Positions 1 through 5,935 of a DNA stretch of 15,155 bases are shown piece after piece. The DNA comes from HGM04593 sp045634305. GTDB taxonomy: Bacteria > Bacteroidota > Bacteroidia > Bacteroidales > Bacteroidaceae. The notes under the pieces are model-generated. The model worked only from the letters and a program-made list of their open reading frames with translations, did not search any database and was not told where the DNA came from. Numbering within the stretch: position 1 is the first letter of the stretch; each line of letters starts with the position of its first letter. The position numbers were made by a program, and so were the translations under genes. The stretch spans positions 1-15,155 of the forward strand of contig JAZQZZ010000047.1 of assembly GCA_045634305.1 (NCBI GenBank). The letters run 5' to 3'.

Positions 1-2
1 AT

Positions 3-86
3 GACCTATGCTTGGTCTTAGATCACTATATCGAACTGCTAAATCGATACAATCAAGAGAATGCGTATATCGAGACAACCAAATGA
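3..86 (+). CDS. Possible 3' end of a gene entering from the left (unidentified)
   Basis: The reading frame starting at base 3 is open from the window edge to a TGA at 84-86 and would encode 27 residues ending NQENAYIETTK. The composition (LDHYIELLNRYN, an amphipathic helix-like stretch) looks like real protein. A strong hairpin terminator follows about 60 nt downstream on the same strand, which fits a gene ending here. The stretch is too short to assign a family, and an 84-nt open frame can occur by chance. No function is claimed. Confidence 0.35.
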   Translation, partial: DLCLVLDHYIELLNRYNQENAYIETTK

Positions 87-148
87 CAGCTCGCGAAAAC
101 TAAAAAATGCGAAAGCGCTTGATTTGCATATGTTAAAAAAAATATATA

Positions 149-185
149 CGCGAGGTAAATTCAGAATTTGCCTCGCGTGTTTTTT
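149..185. terminator. Strong intrinsic terminator, possibly bidirectional
   Basis: Two 14-nt arms (149-162 and 164-177) form an inverted repeat with a single T-G wobble; the outer part is the G+C-rich CGCGAGG/CCTCGCG. A TGTTTTTT run follows at 178-185. On the other side an A-run (134-142) would give a T-run on the - strand, so it could also stop transcription from the right. It separates whatever lies to the left from the LRR gene cluster. Confidence 0.85.
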
Positions 186-278
186 ACATTTATCACCTAT
201 TGCCATTTCAGTTCCTTTTGATACTTTGTTGAGATCGCACCGTTCCTGATGAAACTGTAATAAATATTGCGCTTTGGC

Positions 279-309
279 TTTGAAAAGAAAATAATAATAG
301 ATACATTTG
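279..309 (+). promoter_or_regulatory. Bacteroidota-type promoter for the LRR/ADP-ribosylation gene cluster
   Basis: A TTTG (279-282) is followed after 19 nt by TACATTTG (302-309), matching the Bacteroides primary sigma factor consensus TTTG / TAnnTTTG with normal spacing. Transcription would begin around base 316, giving a leader of roughly 110 nt before the ATG at 424. A small CCCAT/ATGGG hairpin (393-405) lies in that leader. I found no other full consensus match upstream of the later genes of the cluster, so this may be its main promoter. Confidence 0.6.
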
Positions 310-423
310 TGGAAATAACAACGTATTGCAAGACTAAATTTCAATATAACAAAGAACGTTTAGCCTAAACAAGCTGATAATTTTTAACCAGCCCCATTTT
401 ATGGGATACAAATACAAGTAAAT

Positions 424-1317
424 ATGAATAGAGAAGAAAAATTCTTAAATGAGCTAAAAGCCATTTTAGTTAACTATCCTGAACAGCGAGTAGATTTAGA
501 AGAAGATCAAAAGTTTACTATACTTGAGGGTGATAATGAGTTTGAATATGAAGATTCATGGGGAGATTATGATGAATGGTGTGATCATAATTGGTGTGGA
601 GAAGACTATACAGTTAATAGCATATACATTAATGAAAATGATGAGTTAAGCTTCGATTTAACTAAGAACTATTCAGATTGTAATGGTGGAGACGAAGAGG
701 ATTTGAAAAATGTTACAATTGATTTTATTTGTGATGAATCTGATTGCGATTTGGAATTGCAAATTGGCGAATTGATGGCATTTGTCAATTCTCACAAAGT
801 TTCTAAGAATGGTGTAGCCATCATCCCCGAGGGAACAACCGAGATTGGAGAATGGGCATTCGCTTTATGCGATTCGCTTAAGAGTGTCACTATTCCCGAG
901 TCGGTAACAAGTATTGGAGATTCAGCCTTTATCGGTTGCACCTCGCTTGAGAGTATTGTGATACCTCAAGGCGTAACGAAGATTGAGCAATGTGCTTTCT
1001 TTGAATGCGATTCGCTTAAGAATATCACAATTTCAGAGTCGGTAACGGAGATTGGAAAGGGTGCTTTCTATGGCTGTACCTCGCTCAATAGTATTATAAT
1101 TCCTGAGTCAGTAAGGGAAATAGGAAGGGGTGCTTTCTATGGTTGCACCTCGCTGACTACGATAACATTACCAACTGGTGTGGACGAGATTGGAGATGGT
1201 GTATTTGAAGGTTGTGATTCAATCGCTACTATTTTTGTGCCTGCAGGTAAGGTTGACTACTATAAGGAACGTCTCGACGAAGATTTTCACGATAATATCG
1301 TGGAAATAGAGAAGTAA
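424..1317 (+). CDS. BspA-type leucine-rich repeat protein with acidic N-terminal domain
   Basis: 297 residues in two parts. Residues 1-125 form a non-repeat domain that is extremely acidic (roughly 35 Asp/Glu against fewer than 10 Lys/Arg) and rich in Trp and Cys, for example a WGDYDEWCDHNWCGED stretch. Residues about 131-272 are six 23-residue repeats of the LRR_5 (BspA/TpLRR) type, each with an IPESVTxIGxxAFxGCTSL pattern, closed by a YYKERL...HDNI cap. Such repeats form a curved protein-binding solenoid. There is no signal peptide or lipobox, so unlike surface BspA adhesins this protein should be cytoplasmic. It is the first gene after the promoter at 279-309, and its TAA directly abuts the next ATG. 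No Shine-Dalgarno is visible, as usual in this phylum. The repeats are clear; the cellular role is unknown. Confidence 0.85.
   Translation: MNREEKFLNELKAILVNYPEQRVDLEEDQKFTILEGDNEFEYEDSWGDYDEWCDHNWCGEDYTVNSIYINENDELSFDLTKNYSDCNGGDEEDLKNVTIDFICDESDCDLELQIGELMAFVNSHKVSKNGVAIIPEGTTEIGEWAFALCDSLKSVTIPESVTSIGDSAFIGCTSLESIVIPQGVTKIEQCAFFECDSLKNITISESVTEIGKGAFYGCTSLNSIIIPESVREIGRGAFYGCTSLTTITLPTGVDEIGDGVFEGCDSIATIFVPAGKVDYYKERLDEDFHDNIVEIEK
814..1239 (+). repeat. Six in-frame 69-bp LRR-coding repeats
   Basis: Tandem units of 23 codons encode the LRR_5 solenoid of the first LRR gene. Some are nearly identical at DNA level, such as GCTTTCTATGG(T/C)TG(C/T)ACCTCGCT near 1066 and 1132. The same motif recurs in the third LRR gene near 3415, so the two loci share substrate for homologous recombination. 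Confidence 0.85.
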
Positions 1318-2148
1318 ATGTTCTGCCTTATAAAGACTAATAATGCTAATACTATCAGTATGGATCCTAATTCAGATATATTCTCAGTAATGACCATTGA
1401 TGGTCTTCATTACATAAAATCTACTGTGTCTGATAACCCTTATGAACTCACCCTTCTTTGTGACACCCTTTGGGAAGGAGAGGTCTTTGAGGTGCCTGCC
1501 ACTGTTGTTCATCAGGGAAGGGAATATACAGTCACAGGCATAGATGCAGAAAAAAGTACAAAGTTGAAATGCTTACGTGAGTTACGAATTCCTCCAACTG
1601 TGCGACATATCTTTCCAGAAGCGTGTGTTGGCATTAAATCCTTGCGCAAAGTGAATATTCCTGATTACTGTCGTGTTTATGCAGGAGCTTTTGCACAATG
1701 TGGTATCGAGGAATTGATACTTGGCGAACATGTGCTTCTTGAAGATGGATGCTTCTATGGAATTCGCGCAAAACAAGTGAATATCCCCGAGACAACAAAA
1801 TGGTCTCCCTTTCGACGAGAAGATTACGAATCCGATTCTCACTTTGAGTTCTTTCCTGTAAGTGCTGAAAGTATGGACGATATTATCGAAGATATATTCA
1901 TGTGCTCTATATGGTATTATATGGAAATACTCAAGTCTATAAGAAAGGGTGATTGGTGGGCTGTAGAAGCATTAGCTGAAGCTTATTACCCTTTAAGTCC
2001 AAGAGCTCAAGATAAGTACCCATTCTCTCCTGACGAAATACTGAGCCTTATGGACGATAATGAAAAGCAATTGATCAGTGAATTTGAAGATAGCTACTTA
2101 AGAGTTCTGAATGCGCCCGTCTCTGATGATGATGATTTGCCGTTCTAG
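1318..2148 (+). CDS. Divergent BspA-like LRR protein with SSB-like C-terminal tip
   Basis: 276 residues. Residues about 25-75 resemble the start of BspA-family proteins (DGLHYIKS..., VPATVVHQGREYTVTGI). Residues about 85-165 hold degenerate LRR_5 units (LRELRIPPTVRHI, LRKVNIPDYCRVYAGAFAQC). The remainder (about 170-276) is a non-repeat alpha-rich domain. The last seven residues are DDDDLPF, strikingly like the acidic C-terminal tip by which single-stranded-DNA-binding protein recruits repair and replication enzymes. No signal peptide or membrane segment is evident. The ATG follows the previous stop with no spacer, so translation is probably coupled. Family membership is reasonably clear; function is unknown and the SSB-tip reading is inference. 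Confidence 0.75.
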   Translation: MFCLIKTNNANTISMDPNSDIFSVMTIDGLHYIKSTVSDNPYELTLLCDTLWEGEVFEVPATVVHQGREYTVTGIDAEKSTKLKCLRELRIPPTVRHIFPEACVGIKSLRKVNIPDYCRVYAGAFAQCGIEELILGEHVLLEDGCFYGIRAKQVNIPETTKWSPFRREDYESDSHFEFFPVSAESMDDIIEDIFMCSIWYYMEILKSIRKGDWWAVEALAEAYYPLSPRAQDKYPFSPDEILSLMDDNEKQLISEFEDSYLRVLNAPVSDDDDLPF

Positions 2149-2172
2149 AAAATTAATTAAAATTATATAGCT

Positions 2173-2256
2173 ATGAAAAAAATGACTGTATACGGCGAAT
2201 TATGCTTTGATGACTATGGAACTGAATGGTGGACAGAGGACTTGAGATGGGGATAG
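2173..2256 (+). CDS. Tiny ORF or gene remnant (27 aa), unidentified
   Basis: An ATG 24 nt after the previous stop opens a 27-codon frame beginning MKKMTVYGELCFDD and ending with a Trp-rich EWWTEDLRWG before TAG. The protein-like start and tight spacing within the cluster suggest either a real small protein or the 5' remnant of a longer gene. Downstream (2257-2427) all frames are broken by stops, with short protein-like pieces such as GAIAFVGKSYFIRQW in one frame, consistent with decay. No family is recognised. Nothing else is visible in the gap up to 2428. Confidence 0.3.
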   Translation: MKKMTVYGELCFDDYGTEWWTEDLRWG

Positions 2257-2427
2257 AACAAAGAAATAATATGTGAGATTTAAGTGGTGTGCCTTTGTGT
2301 TGTTTATTAGATGAAAATCTCTTGGTGCTATCGCATTTGTAGGGAAATCTTACTTTATCAGACAATGGGTTCGGTTGATTGAGTGGGAGAATAGAATAAA
2401 TAGAACCTACCTTAAAATACGGATAAT

Positions 2428-2904
2428 ATGAAAGCTCTTAAATTAGAGGAAGTATTGGATGCTATTTCGCAATACTGCGAAAATCATCAGGGTAAGAAGC
2501 CGATGATGTTGTGGTTTCACTCCAATCCCGATGTGGATGGAGTTAAGCGAGTAATTAATAATACGCCTTCCTATGCAACATTCATTGGGCATCCACTCGA
2601 ATTGGGGAATAAATATATGATTTTGAATGATGAGGTTGTAAAGATAACTGATCACAAAGAATTATTGGATGAATTCATCTTTCCGTCTACATATAAAATA
2701 GAAACAACAAAATTATTTGTATATCATACATATCTTGGGCAATTAAACAAAGAGGCATTGCAATATTGTATAGATATAGTTAATATCGGCCAGTATCCTG
2801 TAGTATGCCTAATGAATGATTATTCACTAGAAATAGATAAACCAAGTGAAGAGGTTATATCATTTGTTGAAACACATTTTGACCAATATGATGTGAATAA
2901 ATAA
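2428..2904 (+). CDS. Hypothetical cytoplasmic protein, 158 aa
   Basis: I do not recognise this family. The protein starts MKALKLEEVLDAISQYC and has mixed alpha/beta character, with hydrophobic strands at PMMLWFH, YATFIG, TKLFVYH and YPVVCLM and an acidic helix near the C-terminus (PSEEVISFVETHF). There is no signal peptide, membrane span or nucleotide-binding loop. It lies between two LRR genes on the same strand, 27 nt before the third one, so it is probably co-transcribed with them and with the ADP-ribosylation pair. Its codon use and A+T richness match the surrounding cluster rather than the core genes to the right. Confidence 0.75.
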   Translation: MKALKLEEVLDAISQYCENHQGKKPMMLWFHSNPDVDGVKRVINNTPSYATFIGHPLELGNKYMILNDEVVKITDHKELLDEFIFPSTYKIETTKLFVYHTYLGQLNKEALQYCIDIVNIGQYPVVCLMNDYSLEIDKPSEEVISFVETHFDQYDVNK

Positions 2905-2931
2905 TAGAAATATAGTTATACAAGTAATATT

Positions 2932-3714
2932 ATGGCAAAATTTGAAAATAGGGATGGCATAGCCATCATTCCCGAGGGAACAACAGAAATTGGAGAGTTT
3001 TTTTTCGCTCGAGATCCCTCGCTCAAAAGTGTTGCAATTCCCAAGTCGGTAACAAAGATTGGACCGCATGTTTTCCATCAATGCTCTTTGCTTAAGAGTG
3101 TCTTTATCCCCAAGTCTGTGACGGAAATTGGAGGGGCAGCTTTCACTGGTTGCACTTCATTGGAGAGCATTATAATACCTGAATTAGTAACAAAGATTGA
3201 ACATAGCACTTTCAATAACTGCAAATCGCTTAAGAGTGTTGTAATTCCGAATGTGGTAGAATTTATTGGATATAGTGCTTTCTCAGGTTGCACTTCGCTG
3301 GAGAGTATCATAATTCCTGAGTCTGTAAAGGAAATTGAAAGTTCTGCTTTCTTTAGCTGTACTTCACTTGAGAGTGTTGTGATATCTAACGGAGTAAAGG
3401 AGATTGGAACAACTGCTTTCTATGGTTGCACCTCGCTTAAGAGCATAATAATTCCCGAGTCGGTAACAGAGATTGCAAGTACTGCTTTCTCAGGCTGCAC
3501 CTCGCTTGAATGCGTAACATTTCTATCTCGCACAAAGTTTAGCGAAGAAGTTCTCTCATGGCTTGGCAAGGAGGTATTCAGCAACTGCCCATCGCTAAAA
3601 ACGATAAATGTGCCCAATGCTTGCGTGAATTACTACAAAGAATGTTTACCCGAAGAGTTGCACGACAAAATCAGAGAGCTTGCACCTGAAAAGAAGACAA
3701 AAACAAAGCAATAA
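2932..3714 (+). CDS. BspA-type leucine-rich repeat protein (almost all repeats)
   Basis: 260 residues, nearly all LRR_5 repeats: nine units from residue 10 to about 225, most exactly 23 residues, with consensus IIPESVTEIGxxAFxGCTSLESI. The ninth unit carries an insertion (about FLSRTKFSEEVLSWLGKE). A YYKECL...HDKI cap and a Lys-rich tail (KKTKTKQ) follow. The first repeat (IAIIPEGTTEIGE) is almost the same as the first repeat of the LRR gene at 424, at both protein and DNA level, so the two are paralogues. This one lacks the acidic N-terminal domain and also lacks a signal peptide, so it is presumably cytoplasmic. It ends 22 nt before the ADP-ribosyltransferase gene. A role as binding partner or regulator of that pair is possible but unproven. 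Confidence 0.85.
   Translation: MAKFENRDGIAIIPEGTTEIGEFFFARDPSLKSVAIPKSVTKIGPHVFHQCSLLKSVFIPKSVTEIGGAAFTGCTSLESIIIPELVTKIEHSTFNNCKSLKSVVIPNVVEFIGYSAFSGCTSLESIIIPESVKEIESSAFFSCTSLESVVISNGVKEIGTTAFYGCTSLKSIIIPESVTEIASTAFSGCTSLECVTFLSRTKFSEEVLSWLGKEVFSNCPSLKTINVPNACVNYYKECLPEELHDKIRELAPEKKTKTKQ
2959..3606 (+). repeat. Nine in-frame LRR-coding repeats
   Basis: Tandem 69-bp units, the last expanded by an insertion, encode the solenoid of the third LRR gene. Several share long near-identical stretches with the array at 814-1239, for example GCCATCAT(T/C)CCCGAGGGAA at 2962 and 817. Confidence 0.85.
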
Positions 3715-3736
3715 TTGCATTTTCTGAATAGCGTGT

Positions 3737-4342
3737 ATGTCATCCACAGAAATATTCTATCATGGTACCTGTCATCTTTTTGATAAGTTCTCGCTCTCAT
3801 TTTTAGGTGAGGGTGAGGGCAAATCAAAGTTCGGGCATGGTATATATATTACGTCAAGTTATAAGACGGCAGCGCTGTATGCCGCTAAGGCAGCCAAGGC
3901 AAATGGCAAAGCATGTTGCTATGTCTACACTGTAGAGGTGCCAGTGTTCACGAATGACAATCATATATTTTCATGCAGGCGGGTAAATAGCGAGATAGTC
4001 AGTAGAGTAGAAACTGTAGTAGGTGAGGCTATCCCCGAGGAGGTTACGACCACAGGAAAATATTTTCGTAAGTATCTTGGCAATCTCCTCTCTGGGCAAC
4101 ATTCTACAACGAAGAAGATGATGGGTAAGGCGGATGCCACAGCTGAGAATATAGTATCGGAGTTTCTGAACAAGATAGGGGTTGTATATCTCGCATGGCC
4201 ACAATCGCAGACAAAACCCGATGGCGATACGAATCGTGCTGTGCTAAATGAAAATGATATCCGCATCATAAAGATTGAACAGGTTGAGGTCGATAAAAAG
4301 AATAAACTAATTGAAGGCTCTGAAATCCCGATTAAATTGTAA
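3737..4342 (+). CDS. Putative ADP-ribosyltransferase (toxin candidate of ART-NADAR pair)
   Basis: 201 residues. The N-terminus reads FYHGT (His9), then FGHGIYITSS with Tyr37, then AALYA (Tyr48). This is the H-(G)-T ... G-x-Y-x-T-S ... A-x-x-Y-A layout of PARP-like/ART-PolyVal-type ADP-ribosyltransferases of the H-Y-E class, where His and Tyr bind NAD+. The C-terminus has LNENDIRIIKIEQV, the kind of strand that ends these folds; Glu172 there is a candidate third catalytic residue, but that is inference. It does not look like DarT, which has different motifs. No signal peptide or secretion tag is seen, so it should act inside the cell. A NADAR gene follows after 6 nt, supporting an ADP-ribosylation role. 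The target, whether DNA, RNA or protein, cannot be told from sequence. The fold call is fairly sure; activity is not. Confidence 0.72.
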   Translation: MSSTEIFYHGTCHLFDKFSLSFLGEGEGKSKFGHGIYITSSYKTAALYAAKAAKANGKACCYVYTVEVPVFTNDNHIFSCRRVNSEIVSRVETVVGEAIPEEVTTTGKYFRKYLGNLLSGQHSTTKKMMGKADATAENIVSEFLNKIGVVYLAWPQSQTKPDGDTNRAVLNENDIRIIKIEQVEVDKKNKLIEGSEIPIKL

Positions 4343-4348
4343 TTATAT

Positions 4349-4882
4349 ATGTACTATCCTGAATACGACATCATCAATAGATATCCAGCTGAGCAAACCA
4401 TTGGTTTTACATCTACGGCTGCCGAATGGGGTATTTTGTCTAATTTTGCAAAAACCCCGATGGTGGTAAATGGCATTAAGTTTGCGTGTGTCGAGCAATT
4501 GTTTCACTATATCCGTTTAAACAATGAGGAAGAACGAATTGCATATCTTAAACTCATACCCAATATGGGTTTGAAAATGAAGGCAAAGACTTTTGCGAAA
4601 CGTGGTATAGAACGTGCCGACTGGAAGGATATTGCTGTTGATGTGATGCGCTTTTGCCTCAATCACAAGTTTCAGAGTTCTGAGGAGTTTCGCAAGGCAT
4701 TGGATGATAGCAGTAGTAAATTTATCGTTGAGGATGAGGCTAACCGTAAAAAGAAACCCGATTCATGGGGTGCGGTTTTTGATGTCGAAACGAATGAGTA
4801 TTACGGTAAGAACATTATGGGCCGTTTGCTGATGGAGTTGCGCGAGAAAGGAGTGTTGGAATATACTAAATTTGAATTTTAA
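4349..4882 (+). CDS. NADAR-domain ADP-ribosyl glycohydrolase (YbiA-like; antitoxin candidate)
   Basis: 177 residues spanning one NADAR (YbiA/DUF1768) domain. Visible signatures are WGILSNFAKTP (residues 27-37), VEQLFHYIRL with the conserved acidic Glu49, the DSWGAVFD segment and the closing YGKNIMGRLLMELRE. Known members of this superfamily bind ADP-ribose, and some hydrolyse ADP-ribose from modified guanine bases, acting as antitoxins to DarT-type toxins. Other members (YbiA/RibX types) act on riboflavin-pathway intermediates, but no riboflavin genes are nearby. The gene begins 6 nt after the putative ADP-ribosyltransferase and is surely co-transcribed with it. That arrangement, transferase then reversing hydrolase, fits a toxin-antitoxin or defence module. 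Length is normal for a single-domain NADAR protein. Confidence 0.9.
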   Translation: MYYPEYDIINRYPAEQTIGFTSTAAEWGILSNFAKTPMVVNGIKFACVEQLFHYIRLNNEEERIAYLKLIPNMGLKMKAKTFAKRGIERADWKDIAVDVMRFCLNHKFQSSEEFRKALDDSSSKFIVEDEANRKKKPDSWGAVFDVETNEYYGKNIMGRLLMELREKGVLEYTKFEF

Positions 4883-4989
4883 GTATTACCATCTTGTTAA
4901 GACTTGAAGCGGAATATAGAAAATAATTAAAGGTTGAAGATTGCCATTTAATATAACAACGAGCGAAAGCGAGAGCCTGACACTCCCCC

Positions 4990-5016
4990 ATAGACTGTTG
5001 GTGAAGTCTATTCTTT
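4990..5016 (+). terminator. Weak candidate terminator after the NADAR gene
   Basis: ATAGACT (4990-4996) pairs with AGTCTAT (5005-5011) around an 8-nt loop and is followed by TCTTT. The stem is only 7 bp and A+T-rich, and it lies over 100 nt beyond the stop codon, so its strength as a terminator is doubtful. Confidence 0.3.
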
Positions 5017-5025
5017 AAGATAGAT

Positions 5026-5046
5026 TTTACACAATAATTGTGTAAA
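5026..5046. repeat. Perfect palindrome, operator- or attachment-site-like
   Basis: TTTACACAAT (5026-5035) and ATTGTGTAAA (5037-5046) are exact reverse complements around one central A. The symmetry fits a dimeric protein-binding site or a terminator-like hairpin, but no T-run follows. No regulator gene is adjacent in the window. Confidence 0.5.
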
Positions 5047-5132
5047 CATGTATATTAACTCCTATTTAATAGTGTTTTCTACTTCTTATTAAAAAAAATA
5101 CATGTCTCTGATAATCAATACTGTAAGTTTTG

Positions 5133-5231
5133 TTATTTCCCGATGCAGAAATTTGTGAATAAGTTGCCGAATGCTTCGTCGATGGTGGTTTAGTTTACGA
5201 TTTCGTAGAGGTTGCAGATGGCGACATTCTG
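5133..5231 (-). pseudogene. mnmE: Decayed 3' end of mnmE (tRNA modification GTPase)
   Basis: Read on the - strand this stretch gives VAICNLYEIVN, a TAA stop (5190-5192), then TTIDEAFGNLFTNFCIGK and a TAA (5133-5135). MnmE proteins end in a C-x-G-K motif, very often FCIGK, preceded by an LxEI and a GxIF-like helix, and both are seen here at the right spacing. Only about 30 codons of a protein of roughly 450 residues remain, with an in-frame stop, so it is a fragment and cannot be functional. It begins directly beside the end of the outer-membrane barrel gene and sits at the boundary with the A+T-rich cluster. An integration scar is likely; a leftover of an ancestral neighbour is the alternative. 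Confidence 0.65.
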
Positions 5232-5235
5232 TTTG

Positions 5236-5931
5236 TCAGAAGATGAATCCCACTGAGAAACTCAAAATGTTGTCGCGGCGGCTTGAAGAGAATATCTTGC
5301 CGTCGCTGTGCGAAATTATGTGGCTTGCCACTTTATTTAGGCCTGCATCAAAGGTGATATCGAGGAATACCCGGCTAATCTTTATTCCCAATCCCACTTC
5401 CCAATAATATGTCTTGTCATTGAGTACCTCTTCAAGTTTTTCGTATCTGAAATGCTTGAAATTCTGTTGGCTCAATGACGTGAGTATGAATTTTGTTCGC
5501 GGGCCGGTGAAAATGCTCAATCCGTAACGCCCGCGCTCTACAATGTTGTAACCGAACAGGATTGGGACCTGTATGCAGTAGGTACGCAAGTCGTAGACAG
5601 TGTTGTTTGGGATGAAATTACCGTCGGAGTTCGCCTGTTCGTCCCGGAAATCAAAACTGTGGTTCGTTATGCCGAATGTGGCCTCGGTCTGCAAGAAATA
5701 TTTATTCTTTGTTATTCTGGCAAATGCCGATAAGGCATAGCCTATTTTGTTGCTCTGGATATTGTTCGTGTCGAACTTGTATCCCTCAATGTCAAATTCA
5801 GGGTCGTTGTATGTCACGGCCTGAAATCCGGCTTTCACGCCGGCGTTGAACCGCACCTTGCCCTTGTCCTGCGCATAGGTCAAAAAGGGAAAGGCTGCGA
5901 TCAAAGCAATTATCAGGCAGCGCATTCGCAT
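5236..5931 (-). CDS. PorT-like outer-membrane beta-barrel protein
   Basis: 231 residues. A signal peptide occupies residues 1-20 (basic MRMR start, hydrophobic core, TYA then QDK as likely cleavage). The mature part alternates aromatic and polar residues in short strands (FNAGVKAGFQAVTY, YALSAFARITKNKYFLQTEATFG, YCIQVPILFGYNIV, YYWEVGLGIKISRVFLDITFDAG) and ends in Phe (FSVGFIF), as outer-membrane barrels do. The layout fits the Bacteroidota outer-membrane beta-barrel families typified by PorT. Ligand and role are unknown. It follows the flavin reductase gene after 4 nt and is the last gene of the pyrB operon. A second ATG two codons downstream could also be the start. Confidence 0.8.
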   Translation of the reverse strand: MRMRCLIIALIAAFPFLTYAQDKGKVRFNAGVKAGFQAVTYNDPEFDIEGYKFDTNNIQSNKIGYALSAFARITKNKYFLQTEATFGITNHSFDFRDEQANSDGNFIPNNTVYDLRTYCIQVPILFGYNIVERGRYGLSIFTGPRTKFILTSLSQQNFKHFRYEKLEEVLNDKTYYWEVGLGIKISRVFLDITFDAGLNKVASHIISHSDGKIFSSSRRDNILSFSVGFIF

Positions 5932-5935
5932 ATTC

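Larger units (their letters stand above)
4883..5235. other. Convergent intergenic region at the accessory/core boundary
   Basis: No intact gene is visible. The left genes end here on the + strand and the outer-membrane barrel gene ends here on the - strand. The stretch holds a weak hairpin (4990-5016), a perfect short palindrome (5026-5046), an 8-bp inverted repeat ACATGTAT/ATACATGT (5046-5053 and 5098-5105), an A-run, and a decayed 3' piece of mnmE on the - strand (5133-5231). Confidence 0.7.

Noticed and set aside
39..344. A 101-codon - strand frame across the left intergenic region
   Set aside because: It runs through a strong terminator hairpin and the predicted promoter and its translation is low-complexity and Cys/Phe/Tyr-rich, unlike a real protein.
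814..1239. Tandem repeats considered as a CRISPR-like or non-coding repeat array
   Set aside because: The 69-bp period stays in one reading frame and encodes regular 23-residue LRRs; there are no spacer-repeat units.
3737..4342. Calling the transferase a DarT toxin
   Set aside because: The DarT motifs are not present; the YHGT/GIYITS layout is that of another ADP-ribosyltransferase group, so only the general class is claimed.
345..4965. Short direct repeat ATATAACAA(A/C)GA(A/G)CG near 346 and 4951 as island ends
   Set aside because: Only about 13 of 15 bases agree in A-rich DNA, and no integrase or other terminal feature supports it.
5037..5062. A dif-like XerCD site near the palindrome (TGTATA centre)
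   Set aside because: Only the central hexamer resembles dif; the flanking arms do not match the known XerC/XerD half-sites well enough.
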